From contig CAKOGP040001725.1 of the NCBI GenBank assembly GCA_933822405.4, positions 388,645-452,644 on the forward strand: a stretch of DNA of 64,000 bases, given 5' to 3'. The DNA is from Cylindrotheca closterium (lineage: Eukaryota > Bacillariophyta > Bacillariophyceae > Bacillariales > Bacillariaceae). Below the pieces are notes generated by a model. That model was not told the origin of the DNA. It ran no database searches and was given only the letters and a program-made list of their open reading frames with translations. Within the stretch, counting starts at the first letter, position 1, and every line of letters begins with the position of its first letter. A program made the translations under genes and the position numbers. Shown in pieces: positions 9,336 through 19,712 of the stretch.

Positions 9336-10143
9336 TGTGTGACCTTTAGGTTTCTTTGTTTGTCTCAATCGAAAGACTCTAGATTCTGATAAGTTTCAAG
9401 GATCCTTCCTCCTTCTAGCAATGTCGAAATGTGGTGTGTGGATGAGGTGATGGGTGTACACATCAACTTTTGCGATGTTCAGGATACTTGTTGTTCCTTC
9501 CTTTGTCTTGGCATTCTCTGCCTTGAAACTGTTCTTACGAAGGCTGCGCTACAATTTTCGTAGGCCGGCGGGCTCCGGAATGTGGTGTGGATGATGCGCT
9601 GCTGACGTCGATGACTGCTCAATCGACCCCTTCGACCACTTACTGTTCGACCATCCATCCGCACGGCTACCAGCATAGTCAATATGGGACCACTGACCTT
9701 CACGACTAGCAGTCAAAATATCCTTTTAATAAAAGCGCTTCTGAGATGAATGGAACCACGAGAGAGACAGATATGTGTGCCACCTAATTTTTCTTCACAC
9801 GTCCAACACCTTATGGTGAAAAAACTTCTATTCCGGGCCTTCTAAATGACAAGCAGAAACAGTCATAGCAGCGACTTTGTTTTTCTTATCAAAACTGACT
9901 TCAAGATCACAAATATGGTTTGTTTCGCCATTCTTTTCTATCCCAACGCTAACACTTAACCGCACTGGTTCGTAAAGGCTTATGAGATGCCATATATGTT
10001 GGGTGCGAAAGCTTGGGTGTGAGCCAATCTATCCCACATCGAAAAAACCTGTGCTTCGGTATATTAGCGTTACGATTAGGCATTTACATTCCATCATGAT
10101 TCATTATCTTGCAGGCTCCCTTATAAGCACCGAGACCAGCTTG
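9336..10143. other. Divergent intergenic region between bZIP and DUF6824 gene A
   Basis: About 800 bp without a supported gene. It includes both 5' regions and one TGACGTC element. An ATG at 10096 and another at 9982 are in frame with the downstream gene but lead into unremarkable sequence; a CAG acceptor near 10116 leaves room for a 5' exon. Confidence 0.4.
9603..9610. promoter_or_regulatory. CRE-type TGACGTCG site upstream of the bZIP gene
   Basis: The TGACGTC core lies about 270 bp upstream of the bZIP start codon. TGACGT cores are bound by bZIP factors and are described in diatom CO2/cAMP-responsive promoters. Autoregulation is inference. Confidence 0.35.
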
Positions 10144-11897
10144 ATGGACCCGGTTGCGAAAAGTCAACATGCTAAAAAGCCAAGTGCCGAAGAGACTGAC
10201 AACGATGCAACGCATGCAGAGAGTAGTAGTAGGCTGTTATTGTCAAGTCCACTGCCTTCCGAACTGCCAGATCCAAATGTCGCAGATGCCATGATTGCCA
10301 AAGAAATGTCAAATACATCCTCCCGAGAATTGGAGCGGGCTTATTTTGACGTGCATGGTGTGATTTCCAACGAAGTCCAAGAATCACCACAAATGATAGA
10401 ACAAAGCATCCAGGCACTCCAAAACGAAATGGAAGAACGTACCTCTGACAACGCAGCCTTACTACAAGCGAAACAACAAGACGCAAAATACGTGACCAAC
10501 CGAAACTTTCTGTTGCCATTTCTCCGCTCCGAATATTTCGACGCCAAGGCTGCTGCCTTACGACTGGCACGTCATTTTCAAGTCAAGAAGGAACTCTTTG
10601 GTGAGGAAAAATTGGTGTCCGACATTACGCAAGATGACCTCGACCAAGAGACTATGGATACGCTGTATAGTGGCCTGACCCAGCACTTGCCCAGTCCAGA
10701 CCGAAGTGGACGATCAGTTGTTGTTTATAATTGCAATGGTCAACAAAGACTGAGTGCAATGGGAAAGGTACGTCTAGTATACTATATATTGTATGTTTAT
10801 CTTTCTTTCTCTGGATTTTTTCAACTGACAAAATGGCGTTTTGGCTTCTCTTATTCCATTTCGTTCAATATTATTTCATCAGCTGAAACGATTGTTCTAC
10901 ACATCCATGGTTGTATTTCCAAACAATGAACAATCGCAAAAGCGTGGAGTCGTGGTAGTTCTGTACCTACTGGGACCACGGAGCACCCAGCTGGAAGCAG
11001 GAGCACCGGGCAGTATGTCCTCTCGAAAGCTGGCTTGGAAACTCTGCCAGTTGTTGAGAGCCTTGCCCTTTCGACTTTCGGCCATGCATATCTGCTATGA
11101 TTCGTTGGCGTGGTCGCCGGTGCTAGTAACCATGAAGATGGCATTGGGTGCTTTCACGAGGATTCGGCTGCGGTCTCACTATGGTAAGAAGCTATCTATT
11201 TATCACCATAAACGTCCTCATCACCACAGCACTTACTTAAAACAAGAAACTTTTGCAAATGACTCACACACACTCTCTTTCGTCCCCTCTCGTACTTTAA
11301 GGATCCCACGCCCATTGCATAGCAGCGCTTCAGGGATACGGCATCCAACCATGCTTCTTCCCCATCAAAGAAGGAGGAACAATGGATACGGCAAACTACA
11401 AGACTTGGTTGGAAGGTCAGCGACGAACAGAGAGACGAACCATGCCCAAGCGAACCCGCGTATACGTTCCAGGTAACTTTGATGTTCTCTTTGGCAAAGG
11501 CAGTCCCCTTCAGAACCACATTGGCAATGTCAAGCTACGAGGACTCATTTCGGATTGTAAGAAAACGTACGAAAAAACGGAAAAGGGAAGGAAGCACGAG
11601 ATATCACAAGCGGTGATTGAAATCGTGAAGGAGTCCTGTGGTCTCTTTCTGAAACAGGGCGGAGACGATTCTTGGATTGTCGTGGATGACGCTGCCGCTG
11701 AGCTCAAGGTGAGCACCTTGTTCCGATCCCTTCGTGGAGGAAAACGCGCCGCCAGGAAGGCACCACCGCAACCGCAACCACAATCTCTCCAGAATATGGG
11801 AGGAGTAGACACTTCTACCTTTCCCTCATCCTCCGCGAACGCTTCGAATCAACAAGTGAAAGGAGGTGATCAGTCCTCCGATTCCAAACAATTTTAA
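10144..11897 (+). CDS. Sec14/CRAL-TRIO-like plus DUF6824 fusion protein, paralogue A
   Basis: A 506-aa protein from three exons: 10144-10767, 10883-11183 and 11302-11897. Intron 1 is phase 0 and intron 2 is phase 1. The N-terminal half looks like the helical cap of Sec14-type lipid-binding proteins: FLRSEYFDAKAAALRLARHF, then LFGEEKLVSDITQDDL, then a R-SGRSVVVY strand. Exon 2 continues with GVVVVLYLLG-type strands. The C-terminal part is DUF6824, from DVLFGKGSPLQNHIGN through CGLFLKQGG and WIVVDDAAAELKVSTLFRSL. DUF6824 is abundant in diatoms; its biochemical role is unknown to me. The tail is Q/P/S-rich. A lipid-responsive regulator is a reasonable guess, not a finding. Paralogues B and C lie downstream on the same strand with the same two introns. 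Confidence 0.75.
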
Positions 11898-12111
11898 CTG
11901 CAGGATTCCGAATCCGAGTTTTCAAGAATGCTACCGCACTAAAATTTTTGATACTATAAAATGTTATTATACTAGCTATTATACAAATTGAATGAAATAA
12001 GTTGGAGGAGGATAGACCATTTCCCTGTTGACTAATTGACTCGGAGCAGTCGAATGAATCTGGTTTTCAGTCGATTGAGTCGGATTTTTATTTTCGGTGT
12101 GTCGCGTCGTG
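11898..12111. other. Short spacer before the LTR element
   Basis: AT-rich 3' flank of paralogue A. Ends at the target duplication TCGTC (12112-12116). Confidence 0.4.
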
Positions 12112-12116
12112 TCGTC

Positions 12117-12246
12117 TGAACCAGCCTAGAAGAAGAGATAGGAATGGGTCACAACAGAAGTTATAGAGTCTCTCAGAAAGCCACAGAAAGGAGTGACGTG
12201 AGAGTTAGGTCTAATCTAGTTCCAAAGTCACTCCAAGGTCATTACA
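12117..12246 (-). repeat. LTR, 3' copy in minus-strand orientation
   Basis: 130 bp, identical base for base to 13160-13289. Contains one TGACGTG element (12194-12200), a bZIP-type site that could drive the LTR promoter. Confidence 0.9.
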
Positions 12247-12258
12247 CTCTTCCCTTCT
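12247..12258 (-). other. Polypurine tract of the LTR element
   Basis: On the minus strand this reads AGAAGGGAAGAG and abuts the 3' LTR directly, as expected for plus-strand priming in retrotransposons. Confidence 0.7.
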
Positions 12259-12509
12259 ATGATCAGAGCCTGTCGATTGATCATACACTAAAGTCACGAG
12301 GCGTCCTTACATCCACTTGATCCTCCTTTCAACTTCAGAGGTGGTTCTTGACGCAATGGGCGATGCAAGCATATCGTCCATTAGACTCGACAAAACGGCA
12401 CAAGCCGTCTGATGTTGATCCTTTCATGGATCGCATCTGTGCGCAATTCTGTAATCAAATTATTTTCGCTTTGCGTTCTGTCTCCTCAAGTTTTCATTGA
12501 TCTTGTACT

Positions 12510-13084
12510 GTCTCTTTTGCCTTATTTGGACTCTTCCCTTCAGACGGCTTCTCCATTCGCGGAAGCTGAGAGAAGCAGTCGGCAATCGCGTTATCAAAGA
12601 ATAATACATCATATAAAAGAAGAATACATCATTGTGAGTTCAAGTTTTGTGATTTTTTTGTAGCCAGAACGACGCGCAACAATATCATCAATCAAAGGCA
12701 AGGGGTATACTTTACGCTTGACAGTCTTTTTCAGCTGTCTGAGATTGCTGATCTATTGCACCCTACCGTCCTTCTTTGGAATGATGAAAGTTGGCGACGC
12801 CCATTCTTGCGTCTCCTGCTCTTCAGGAGAATAGTTTTCCTGTTAAAAGTTGAAATGATCGTTCCATTGTTGATTTTCTTTTCAGCTTGATAATATTGTC
12901 CCTGATGCTGGTACTGCTCGGCACTTGGCATTCCGCCATAAGACATTCCGTCTTGGTTCCATTCCGGAACGCTGCATTCCGCAGCAAAGCTTTCAGCTTT
13001 TTGATTGTAGTGCGACTCAGCATAGTAGTTTTGACTGTTTGTTGCGTAGTGTGAAACTGGTGAAAATCTGAAAGGATTGATCAA
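12510..13084 (-). pseudogene. Broken gag-RT-RNase H remnant inside the LTR element
   Basis: Three pieces lie in different frames on the minus strand. From 13084 a polar frame of about 80 residues (Gln, Tyr and Glu rich) could be gag. From about 12825 a reverse-transcriptase fingers segment reads WASPTFIIPKKDGRV, then after an in-frame TAG (12755-12753) RQLKKTVKRKVYPLPLIDDI and KLELTMMYSSF, typical of Ty3/gypsy RT. From about 12595 the frame reads DNAIADCFSQLPRMEKPS, which matches the end of RNase H next to the integrase connection. The RT active-site box, protease and integrase are all missing, so the deletions are large. It is non-functional. Confidence 0.8.
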
Positions 13085-13159
13085 ATCAAACGGCGATTGC
13101 TTGTGTGTGTGAGTATACTCTTGTAGTCTTCAATCTAAGCCTTATGGCTATTCGAATAA

Positions 13160-13289
13160 TGAACCAGCCTAGAAGAAGAGATAGGAATGGGTCACAACAG
13201 AAGTTATAGAGTCTCTCAGAAAGCCACAGAAAGGAGTGACGTGAGAGTTAGGTCTAATCTAGTTCCAAAGTCACTCCAAGGTCATTACA
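13160..13289 (-). repeat. LTR, 5' copy in minus-strand orientation
   Basis: 130 bp, identical to 12117-12246, followed by the TCGTC target duplication at 13290-13294. Confidence 0.9.
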
Positions 13290-13294
13290 TCGTC

Positions 13295-13615
13295 GCGGTA
13301 TTGCTGTGCGTGTTCCATAAATATATTTGATTAAGTTCGGTCACTCACTGACCTCTTCATCCGGTCGACTGAATGAGTCACAATGGTCGGACCAAAGATG
13401 AGCTCATGAGCTGAGATGGAATGGCTCAATATGCGCGCCACCTGATCGTAAATAATAAACACGGCTATCGCAAGAGAAACCGCGATGCAAAATGGGCTTA
13501 CACAGCGCGTGCTTATTTATTTGATCAGACAGTTTACATCATTGCAGAATAATATCATCTTACAGTAGAACAATACCTTTGATGCATATCATATTATCGA
13601 TGAGAGGTTGAATGA
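13295..13615. other. Spacer upstream of paralogue B
   Basis: About 320 bp with no gene. Presumably the promoter and 5' UTR of paralogue B, now separated from paralogue A by the LTR insertion. Confidence 0.4.
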
Positions 13616-15178
13616 ATGATGTTCCTTTTGAAAAGCATCTTTAGCGGCAGAAGACAACCGACAAACCCTGGTCTATCTGATCCAGTGCTGGACGATGCAA
13701 CAGCAAGGGCTCTAGTTGGTAGTGTTGACGATGAGATCACAGATCCAAGAGTTGTGGACTCTATGGTGGTTCAAGCCATCTCAAAATCCACTACCAACGC
13801 TGCGGAACGAGCATGTTTCGATGCGCATGACATGCCGGGTACTTTGAAAGATACACCAGAGCTCATTGAAAGGGCTCTTTCATTGCTTGACATTGAAATC
13901 CATGCTCGTTATGACAATCATGCTTACATTCTTGCGGAAAGCATGAACCCTTCCTTTGTCAAGAATCGAGACTTTAGGCTCATGTTTCTACTCGCTGATA
14001 ATTTCAATGTGAAGAAGGCTGCCTTAAGAATTGTACGTCACTTTCAAGTAAAGCTTGATCTATTTGGGAAAGAACGAATTGCTTCAAACATTACTCAAGA
14101 TGATCTGGATAAAGACACCTTCGAAGGAGTGTATAATGGCCATATGCAGGTTCTCCCACAACAGGATCACATGGGTAGAACCGTTTACGTATTTGTGGCA
14201 AAGCCGGCCACAACGCATGCTGGATTCATGATGAAGGTAAGGAGAAACCATTGAAACCTTGCGCATTAACGAATAATCCAGAACTAATGTGCTTGGTCTG
14301 GTTTAATTGACAGATGCGGCGAATGTTCTACTTCTTCATGGCGTACATCCAAAATGTAGAGGGACAAAAAAAAGACGCGGTGGCACTTGTATTCTATATG
14401 CAGAATGAGGCACCGGGGTTGAAAGAAAGTCGATTTGAATCGATTTGGAAGGCGCCTCGCCTGATTCAGGGCATGCCAATTAAAATGCCAGTGGTTCACC
14501 TTGGTTCCACTTCAACGCTTTGGTCTCCAGCTCATTCAGTCTTGAAGGTGGCACTAAATGTGATTGCAGGGATGCAACTTTGTCCTCATTACGGTATGTT
14601 ATTTTTCTCTCATGAACAATGGTTTGCTCTAACTCTGCAGTCGGGCATATCTCACACTATTCACTTTATATTGAATGTATATAGGCTCTTTTGATGATTG
14701 CATTCGCGCAATGAAAGACCAAGGCATTGATACCAAGGACTTTCCATTGGATGGTGAAGGGAACGTTGCAACAGACAAACATCACGAATCGTTGGAGGCA
14801 CTGAGAAGGAAAGAACGACAAGTTGAGCCAAAGCGAAACCGTGTCCATGTTCCTGGAAGCTATGACGTCCTCTTTGGTAAAGGGAGTCCCCTCCAAAACC
14901 ATCGAGGGAATATCAAATTTCGAGGTCTCATTGCTGACTGTAGGAAGGCTTATGAGAAGGCAGACAAGGACAAGAAACGGCGAATCATTGAAGAGATTGT
15001 ATCGACTGTAAGGCAGTCTTCAGGACTGTTTCTCAAAGCTGATGGAGACGGCTCGTGGATCGATGTTGATGATAGGGCGGCTTGTGTAAAGGTCGGATCA
15101 TTGTTCCGAACTCTTCGGTTTCATCAAGATGGCGGAGGGAAAGCAAAGCGAAGGGCCAGAGCGAAGGCATCAAACTGA
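13616..15178 (+). CDS. Sec14/CRAL-TRIO-like plus DUF6824 fusion protein, paralogue B
   Basis: A 464-aa protein from exons 13616-14236, 14314-14593 and 14685-15178. Donors are GTAAGG and GTATGT, and both introns end in AG. Intron positions and phases (0, then 1) match paralogue A. The N-terminal module has MFLLADNFNVKKAALRIVRHFQ and LFGKERIASNITQDDL. Exon 2 starts with MRRMFYFFMAYI. DUF6824 runs from DVLFGKGSPLQNHRGN to WIDVDDRAACVKVGSLFRTL. A hydrophobic start (MMFLLKSIF) is too short for a convincing signal peptide. The basic C-terminus is KAKRRARAKASN. No lipid-binding residues can be verified by eye; the Sec14 assignment rests on the cap-helix pattern and the domain order. Confidence 0.75.
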
Positions 15179-15998
15179 TGCATTGTGATACGTTTTCTTT
15201 GAGAGGCCGCTTAGCTACTATAGGCGAAGATGCTTGATCCCAAGAGCATGACAACTAGAGCTCTCAGAAACTTCCTCAGCAAGTAAATCAAAGGGATGAC
15301 GAGCGGTGGTCGCATTCCTATCGTTACGAACTACTGGTGCGAACTATGGTACAACTTGAGGATGCTTGCTTTTAAAAGTCAGAGACGAAAAGAAGAAGTG
15401 TTTACCAGTGTTTTAGAGGCAACTGAATGCGGTCAGCGGCCGACGATACGGAGAAGAAACATCTATCATTGAGTTTAGGAATGTGATCATTATCCTATCT
15501 GTACTGTGTAGAATCGTCCCAGAGTGACTGAGATATACGGTATTGGGTTGAAATATAAGTTGAGGTCTGATTGAACGACTAACAATATGTACAGGTAATA
15601 CTGCAACGCGAAACGCAGGACTGTACTGTAGGTAGCCGATTGGTCGATGCGCTTTTGTCCCAGAGCGCATTTTGAGCCAGCAGTCCCGACTTGAATTAGT
15701 ACTCGTATTTATTTTAAAAAATACCGTACCTTGAAGAATGATTTGTATTTATTATGGTTACGATAAGTTCATTATATTCACAAAGTCTTTATATGTCGAT
15801 TATGTGTCCCACAACCAAAAGGTGACGTAATGCATGTTCATCACGGGACGGCCGGGAAAATCAATATTTACTCCCAAGAATTGTATGCTAAATTTCTATT
15901 TCCCGGCCGGTTGAATGGTCATAAAACGGTATCAAGCTTTCAATCGACCTCTGCATATTTTTGTTGCAAAATTGTTTTGGTACAGATACCGGTACAGG
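15179..15998. other. Intergenic stretch between paralogues B and C
   Basis: About 820 bp. An ATG at 15915 is in frame with paralogue C and would add 28 residues that have no counterpart in A or B. Otherwise nothing recognised. Confidence 0.4.
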
Positions 15999-17578
15999 AT
16001 GATAAGAACAAGCAGCCCCTCAGGCAATGAAGTCGAGATTCCAGGAGCTGATCTCTACCTTGAAGGATTCGAAGGATCCGAACCGGCGCACATCTTATCG
16101 GAACCAATTCCAGATCACGTACCAGACTATCAGCTCGCCGAGTCCTTCCAGACGCAATCCATCGCTGCAATGACACAAACAGATCGGGAACATGCCTATA
16201 ATGACATTCACGCAATCCCAGAGGCAAAAAAAGAAGATCCAGTCCTTATCAGCCGAAGTCTTGAACTTCTGGAAGAAGAGATCTTAAAACGGGACGACAA
16301 TGAAGCGTACCTTAAAGCACAATCTTTGAATCCAGCTTATGTTGGAAATCGAGAATTTCGGCTGATGTTTTTGCGTACAGACAGATTTGATGTTCCAAAT
16401 GCAGCTCTGCGAATGGTCCGACATTTTCAGATTAAGCTAGACCTGTTTGGAAAGAATAGACTCGGGAGGGACATCACTCAGGACGATATGACCAAGGAAG
16501 ATATGGAAGCCTTGAGGGATCCGATTGTTCGATTATTACCGACCAGAGACCGTGCTGGGAGGGCGATTATTCATTTTGTTTCAAATAGCGCGAATCATTT
16601 GTTTAGCTTGGAAGCGAGAGTAAGTGAATCATCATCGGTTGTGTGGATTCCGTAATGAGAAGTGCTTACAACCATTATTTCGCAGATGCGTCGGTTGTTC
16701 TATTTGTTTATGCTCTCTCTGCGGGATTCAGATACTCAGAAGCGAGGAATAGTGGTCATTTGCTGCTACATAAACAATACCGAGATCGAGGGTTTAAAGT
16801 CTGGTGGCTTCGATGGTGCGTGGAAGTCACCAAGGCTCGCCCTTGGTATCCCTATTCATATAGCAGCAGTGCATATGGGATACAACTCGATGAGATGGGC
16901 TCCAGTGCATGCGATATTGCGGATGACACTGGGTATTTTCACACGAATTCGATTTCGTGCTCACTATGGTAAGGCCTTAGATGACCCGGTGTGCGAGGTG
17001 TATATGTTCCTGATTTTGGTTCTAAACTCTATTCTTTTTGTTTTCCTTCCTGGTTTAGGCAGTAATGAGGAGTGGATCAATAATATGAAAAGTGTTGGCA
17101 TCCAACCAGAACAGCTTCCCTTTAGAACAAATGCTGAGAACTTTGCCAATTTAAAGTTTTTGGAAGTACACAGGGCAAAAGAAAGGATGAAATACCCAAA
17201 GAGGAGCCGTGTTGGTGTGCCCGGTCCTAATGATGTACTCTTCGGGAAAGGTAGCCGGTTCCAAAATCATGTTGGTAAGACTATCGATCACGTAGCTCTT
17301 GTTAACAAATGGTTGCTCACCTTCGTGCCACCTTCGTGTTGGCCACTGTTTCAGGCAATGTCAAATTTCGCAGGTTTATCGCAGACTGTAGGAAGACTTA
17401 CGAAAAGACAAAACGAGGAGAGAAGCAACATTTGATTCGAGAAATTGTCGATACAGTCACGCAGTCTTCGGGTTTATTTCTGAAAGAAGATGACGAAGGC
17501 TGGATTGTTGTGGACGATGCGGCTGCAGCATACAAAGTCGGTGCAGTCTTCCGCACACTTCGAACATTAGATGGATAG
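15999..17578 (+). CDS. Sec14/CRAL-TRIO-like plus DUF6824 fusion protein, paralogue C with an extra intron
   Basis: A 447-aa protein from exons 15999-16619, 16686-16968, 17059-17274 and 17355-17578. The first two introns match A and B in position and phase. The third (17275-17354, phase 1) splits DUF6824 between NHVG and NVKFRRF, where A and B are continuous, so C gained it or A and B lost it. Key blocks are MFLRTDRFDVPNAALRMVRH, LFGKNRLGRDITQDDM, DVLFGKGSRFQNHVG and WIVVDDAAAAYKVGAVFRTL. The alternative start at 15915 would give 475 aa. As in its neighbours, the lipid-binding role is inferred and DUF6824 has no known activity. Confidence 0.75.
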
Positions 17579-17818
17579 AATAAAGCCGGGCTTTCGATGC
17601 TACTTCTGAGTACCTGATAACACCACGTAGGAGTGGCCCCTGCAGTGCTTATTCCAAAGTCTACATATTACTCTTTTCGCTCGTATTTTTACATATTTTG
17701 GTGGCGGAAGTACAGGCAGACGATGGCGAGTGATGAGATGAAAATATATAATCAACAAGAAACTCTTGATGTCAAACAAGAAAACGCACGACCAATTGAG
17801 CGACACCTGTTATAATAA

Positions 17819-18601
17819 ATGGTATTTGCAGGTCTTTCGGTCCTCAAGACATCTATTATTTTCCTTGCAACCTCATCAAACGACATGAAGGAAGAAGGCA
17901 GAAGAGCAACAATGGAGGAGACATACAAGAGGCTCACAGATAAACTTCGATCACGAGTCGACGGCACAGGCGAATCTACAAGTCCATACTGGGTTGCCGT
18001 TGCGGGAGGTCCAGGAACTGGGAAGTCAACAGTGGCTGAAACCGTTTGCGACGGGCTTAACAAGATGTCTCCAGATTGTTCCATCGTCATTCCCATGGAC
18101 GGATGGCACATACCCCAAGATCGCCTAATGGAAGAATTTGGGTTGGAGGAAGGCATGCAACGGCGAGGTGCACCCTGGACCTTTGACTGTGACCTCCTGT
18201 ACGAACAACTAGCGGATGCGAAGAAGAATTCGAAAGCATCACTCCCCATGTACAGTCGAGAGATTTCAGATCCAGTCCCTGACAAAGTCATGTTGGAGCC
18301 ACATCACAAGGTTGTGTTCATAGAAGGAATATATATGCTGTATAAGGATGATGAAGAGAAAAAATGGAACCGTCTATTTGATCTATGGGACGAAAAATGG
18401 TTCATCCAATGTCCGTCTAGAGAAGATCAAATTGAACGTCTTGTCGGTCGATCTTTGAAGACCTGGACAGACAAGAAGGCAAAGCTTTGGGGAGAAGGAC
18501 GAGCGGGTGCACAGGCAAGGGTGGAGTTCAATGATCTCAAGAATGCAGATATGGTTCGACACTGCAATCAATTTGCCGATGAAGTCATTGTGACGCATTA
18601 G
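17819..18601 (+). CDS. P-loop kinase of the uridine kinase/phosphoribulokinase type
   Basis: A 260-aa protein with a textbook Walker A loop, GGPGTGKST at 63-71, then IPMDGWH (substrate-side Asp on strand 2) and VVFIEGIYML (Walker B-type strand). The later R-rich lid, LVGRSLKTWT, also fits. It resembles small nucleoside or sugar kinases such as the uridine kinase/pantothenate kinase superfamily and the yeast Yfh7 group, which transfer phosphate from ATP to a hydroxyl. The substrate is not determinable here. The first 22 residues are mildly hydrophobic (LKTSIIFLATSS); the next Met, at 17885, may be the true start if the protein is cytosolic. Single exon, 240 bp after paralogue C. Confidence 0.8.
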   Translation: MVFAGLSVLKTSIIFLATSSNDMKEEGRRATMEETYKRLTDKLRSRVDGTGESTSPYWVAVAGGPGTGKSTVAETVCDGLNKMSPDCSIVIPMDGWHIPQDRLMEEFGLEEGMQRRGAPWTFDCDLLYEQLADAKKNSKASLPMYSREISDPVPDKVMLEPHHKVVFIEGIYMLYKDDEEKKWNRLFDLWDEKWFIQCPSREDQIERLVGRSLKTWTDKKAKLWGEGRAGAQARVEFNDLKNADMVRHCNQFADEVIVTH

Positions 18602-19712
18602 CAACTGAGGAAGAGAAGAAAAATAGAAAGAAGACACCTATAATTCAATCTAGCAGTATCTATTAATATTTCATGATTTCTGTATTTTAGAAGCTGCAAG
18701 CGTTAAAGATCAATAAAAATCCGAGTGATTCTTATATTGATGAATACTTCAGCTATATACTGTGTCCGCTTCAATCAAGAAAAACATGATTCGAATCTCC
18801 GAATGTAGATATCAGCATATGAAAGTTTAGATCTCTGTCTCGGCCATTTCACACAGTAGACAATACAGCCCATCAGGAATACAGTGAGACAAGAGATGTA
18901 GAAATGGATTCTCCGAATTCATGCCCAATCCAATGCAACGCCCATGGACGAGGATCCATATTCAGTATTTAGGAATTGGAAGAAGGACAGGCCAGTCAAA
19001 GTGAAACCACTACAGTACCACCTTCCAACGAGTCCCACCTTGTAGTATCGAAAAAAAGGAGGTCCAAACTCGTGTTGAACTTGGAGATTACGGGACGTGG
19101 CACGGGAAGTTACCTGGAATGACAAAGGTAGTGACGAACGACGTGTGGGTGAGATCCATCGTAGCTTGAATTCTGCAAAATAGCAGACCAAAAGTATTCT
19201 CTCGGAACATGTTGGAACATAATATATTCTTTCACAAGGCCGGTTAAGCCCCACTCAGTCGAAAGATGGTAATTTAAAGTTATTCGTCACAGAGAAGTTG
19301 GATCATGGATTTGTATTCGGTCCAATGCAAAAGATGACATACCTGGTATCTCTTGACTTCATTTCTTGATTAGGACAAATTAACTTTGCCTCTTGTGTGG
19401 CATATCCATCGTACGTACAGCAACGTAGTCGACATCCTTGGTTGATCCAATGTCTGTGGTACAATTTGAAATTACAACGACCATCAAAGATGATGATTTA
19501 TTTGTGGTGGCACGCACGGCATTTTGGTTGGTTGGTGCGGAGAACGACGCGATCGGGGGAGCAATGCTTTTCCCTACATATATCCCCCTATGAACGCACC
19601 AAATTCCAAATGATCATTACTGTAGCTGTGGATATCGCATTTCAGCATATTGAATATTCAATATCGCTGTCAATGTCCCAACACTACCAGTACGCATTGG
19701 AGCCCATTCAGC
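18602..19712. other. Intergenic stretch, no gene seen
   Basis: About 1.1 kb between the kinase and menin genes. Short frames on both strands lack recognisable content. Presumably the 3' UTR and the menin promoter. Confidence 0.4.

Larger units (their letters stand above)
12112..13294 (-). mobile_element. Internally deleted Ty3/gypsy-type LTR retrotransposon with target-site duplication
   Basis: Two identical 130-bp direct repeats (12117-12246 and 13160-13289) begin TG and end CA. They are flanked by a perfect 5-bp duplication TCGTC at 12112-12116 and 13290-13294. The internal part reads on the minus strand: a Gln/Tyr-rich gag-like frame (13084 downward), a reverse-transcriptase piece near 12820-12610, and an RNase H-end piece near 12595-12510. 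A purine tract AGAAGGGAAGAG (minus strand, 12258-12247) abuts the minus-strand 3' LTR, where a polypurine tract belongs. I found no clear primer-binding site next to the 5' LTR. The body is far too short for autonomy. Identical LTRs imply a recent insertion, so it was probably mobilised by a related complete element. Confidence 0.9.

Noticed and set aside
10096..10143. Earlier ATGs (9982, 10096) as the start of paralogue A
   Set aside because: The added residues do not resemble the starts of B or C, and a plausible acceptor lies between; the ATG at 10144 is simpler. Not excluded.
13160..13289. The repeated 130 bp as a structured non-coding RNA
   Set aside because: TG...CA ends, target duplication, purine tract and internal RT show it is an LTR.
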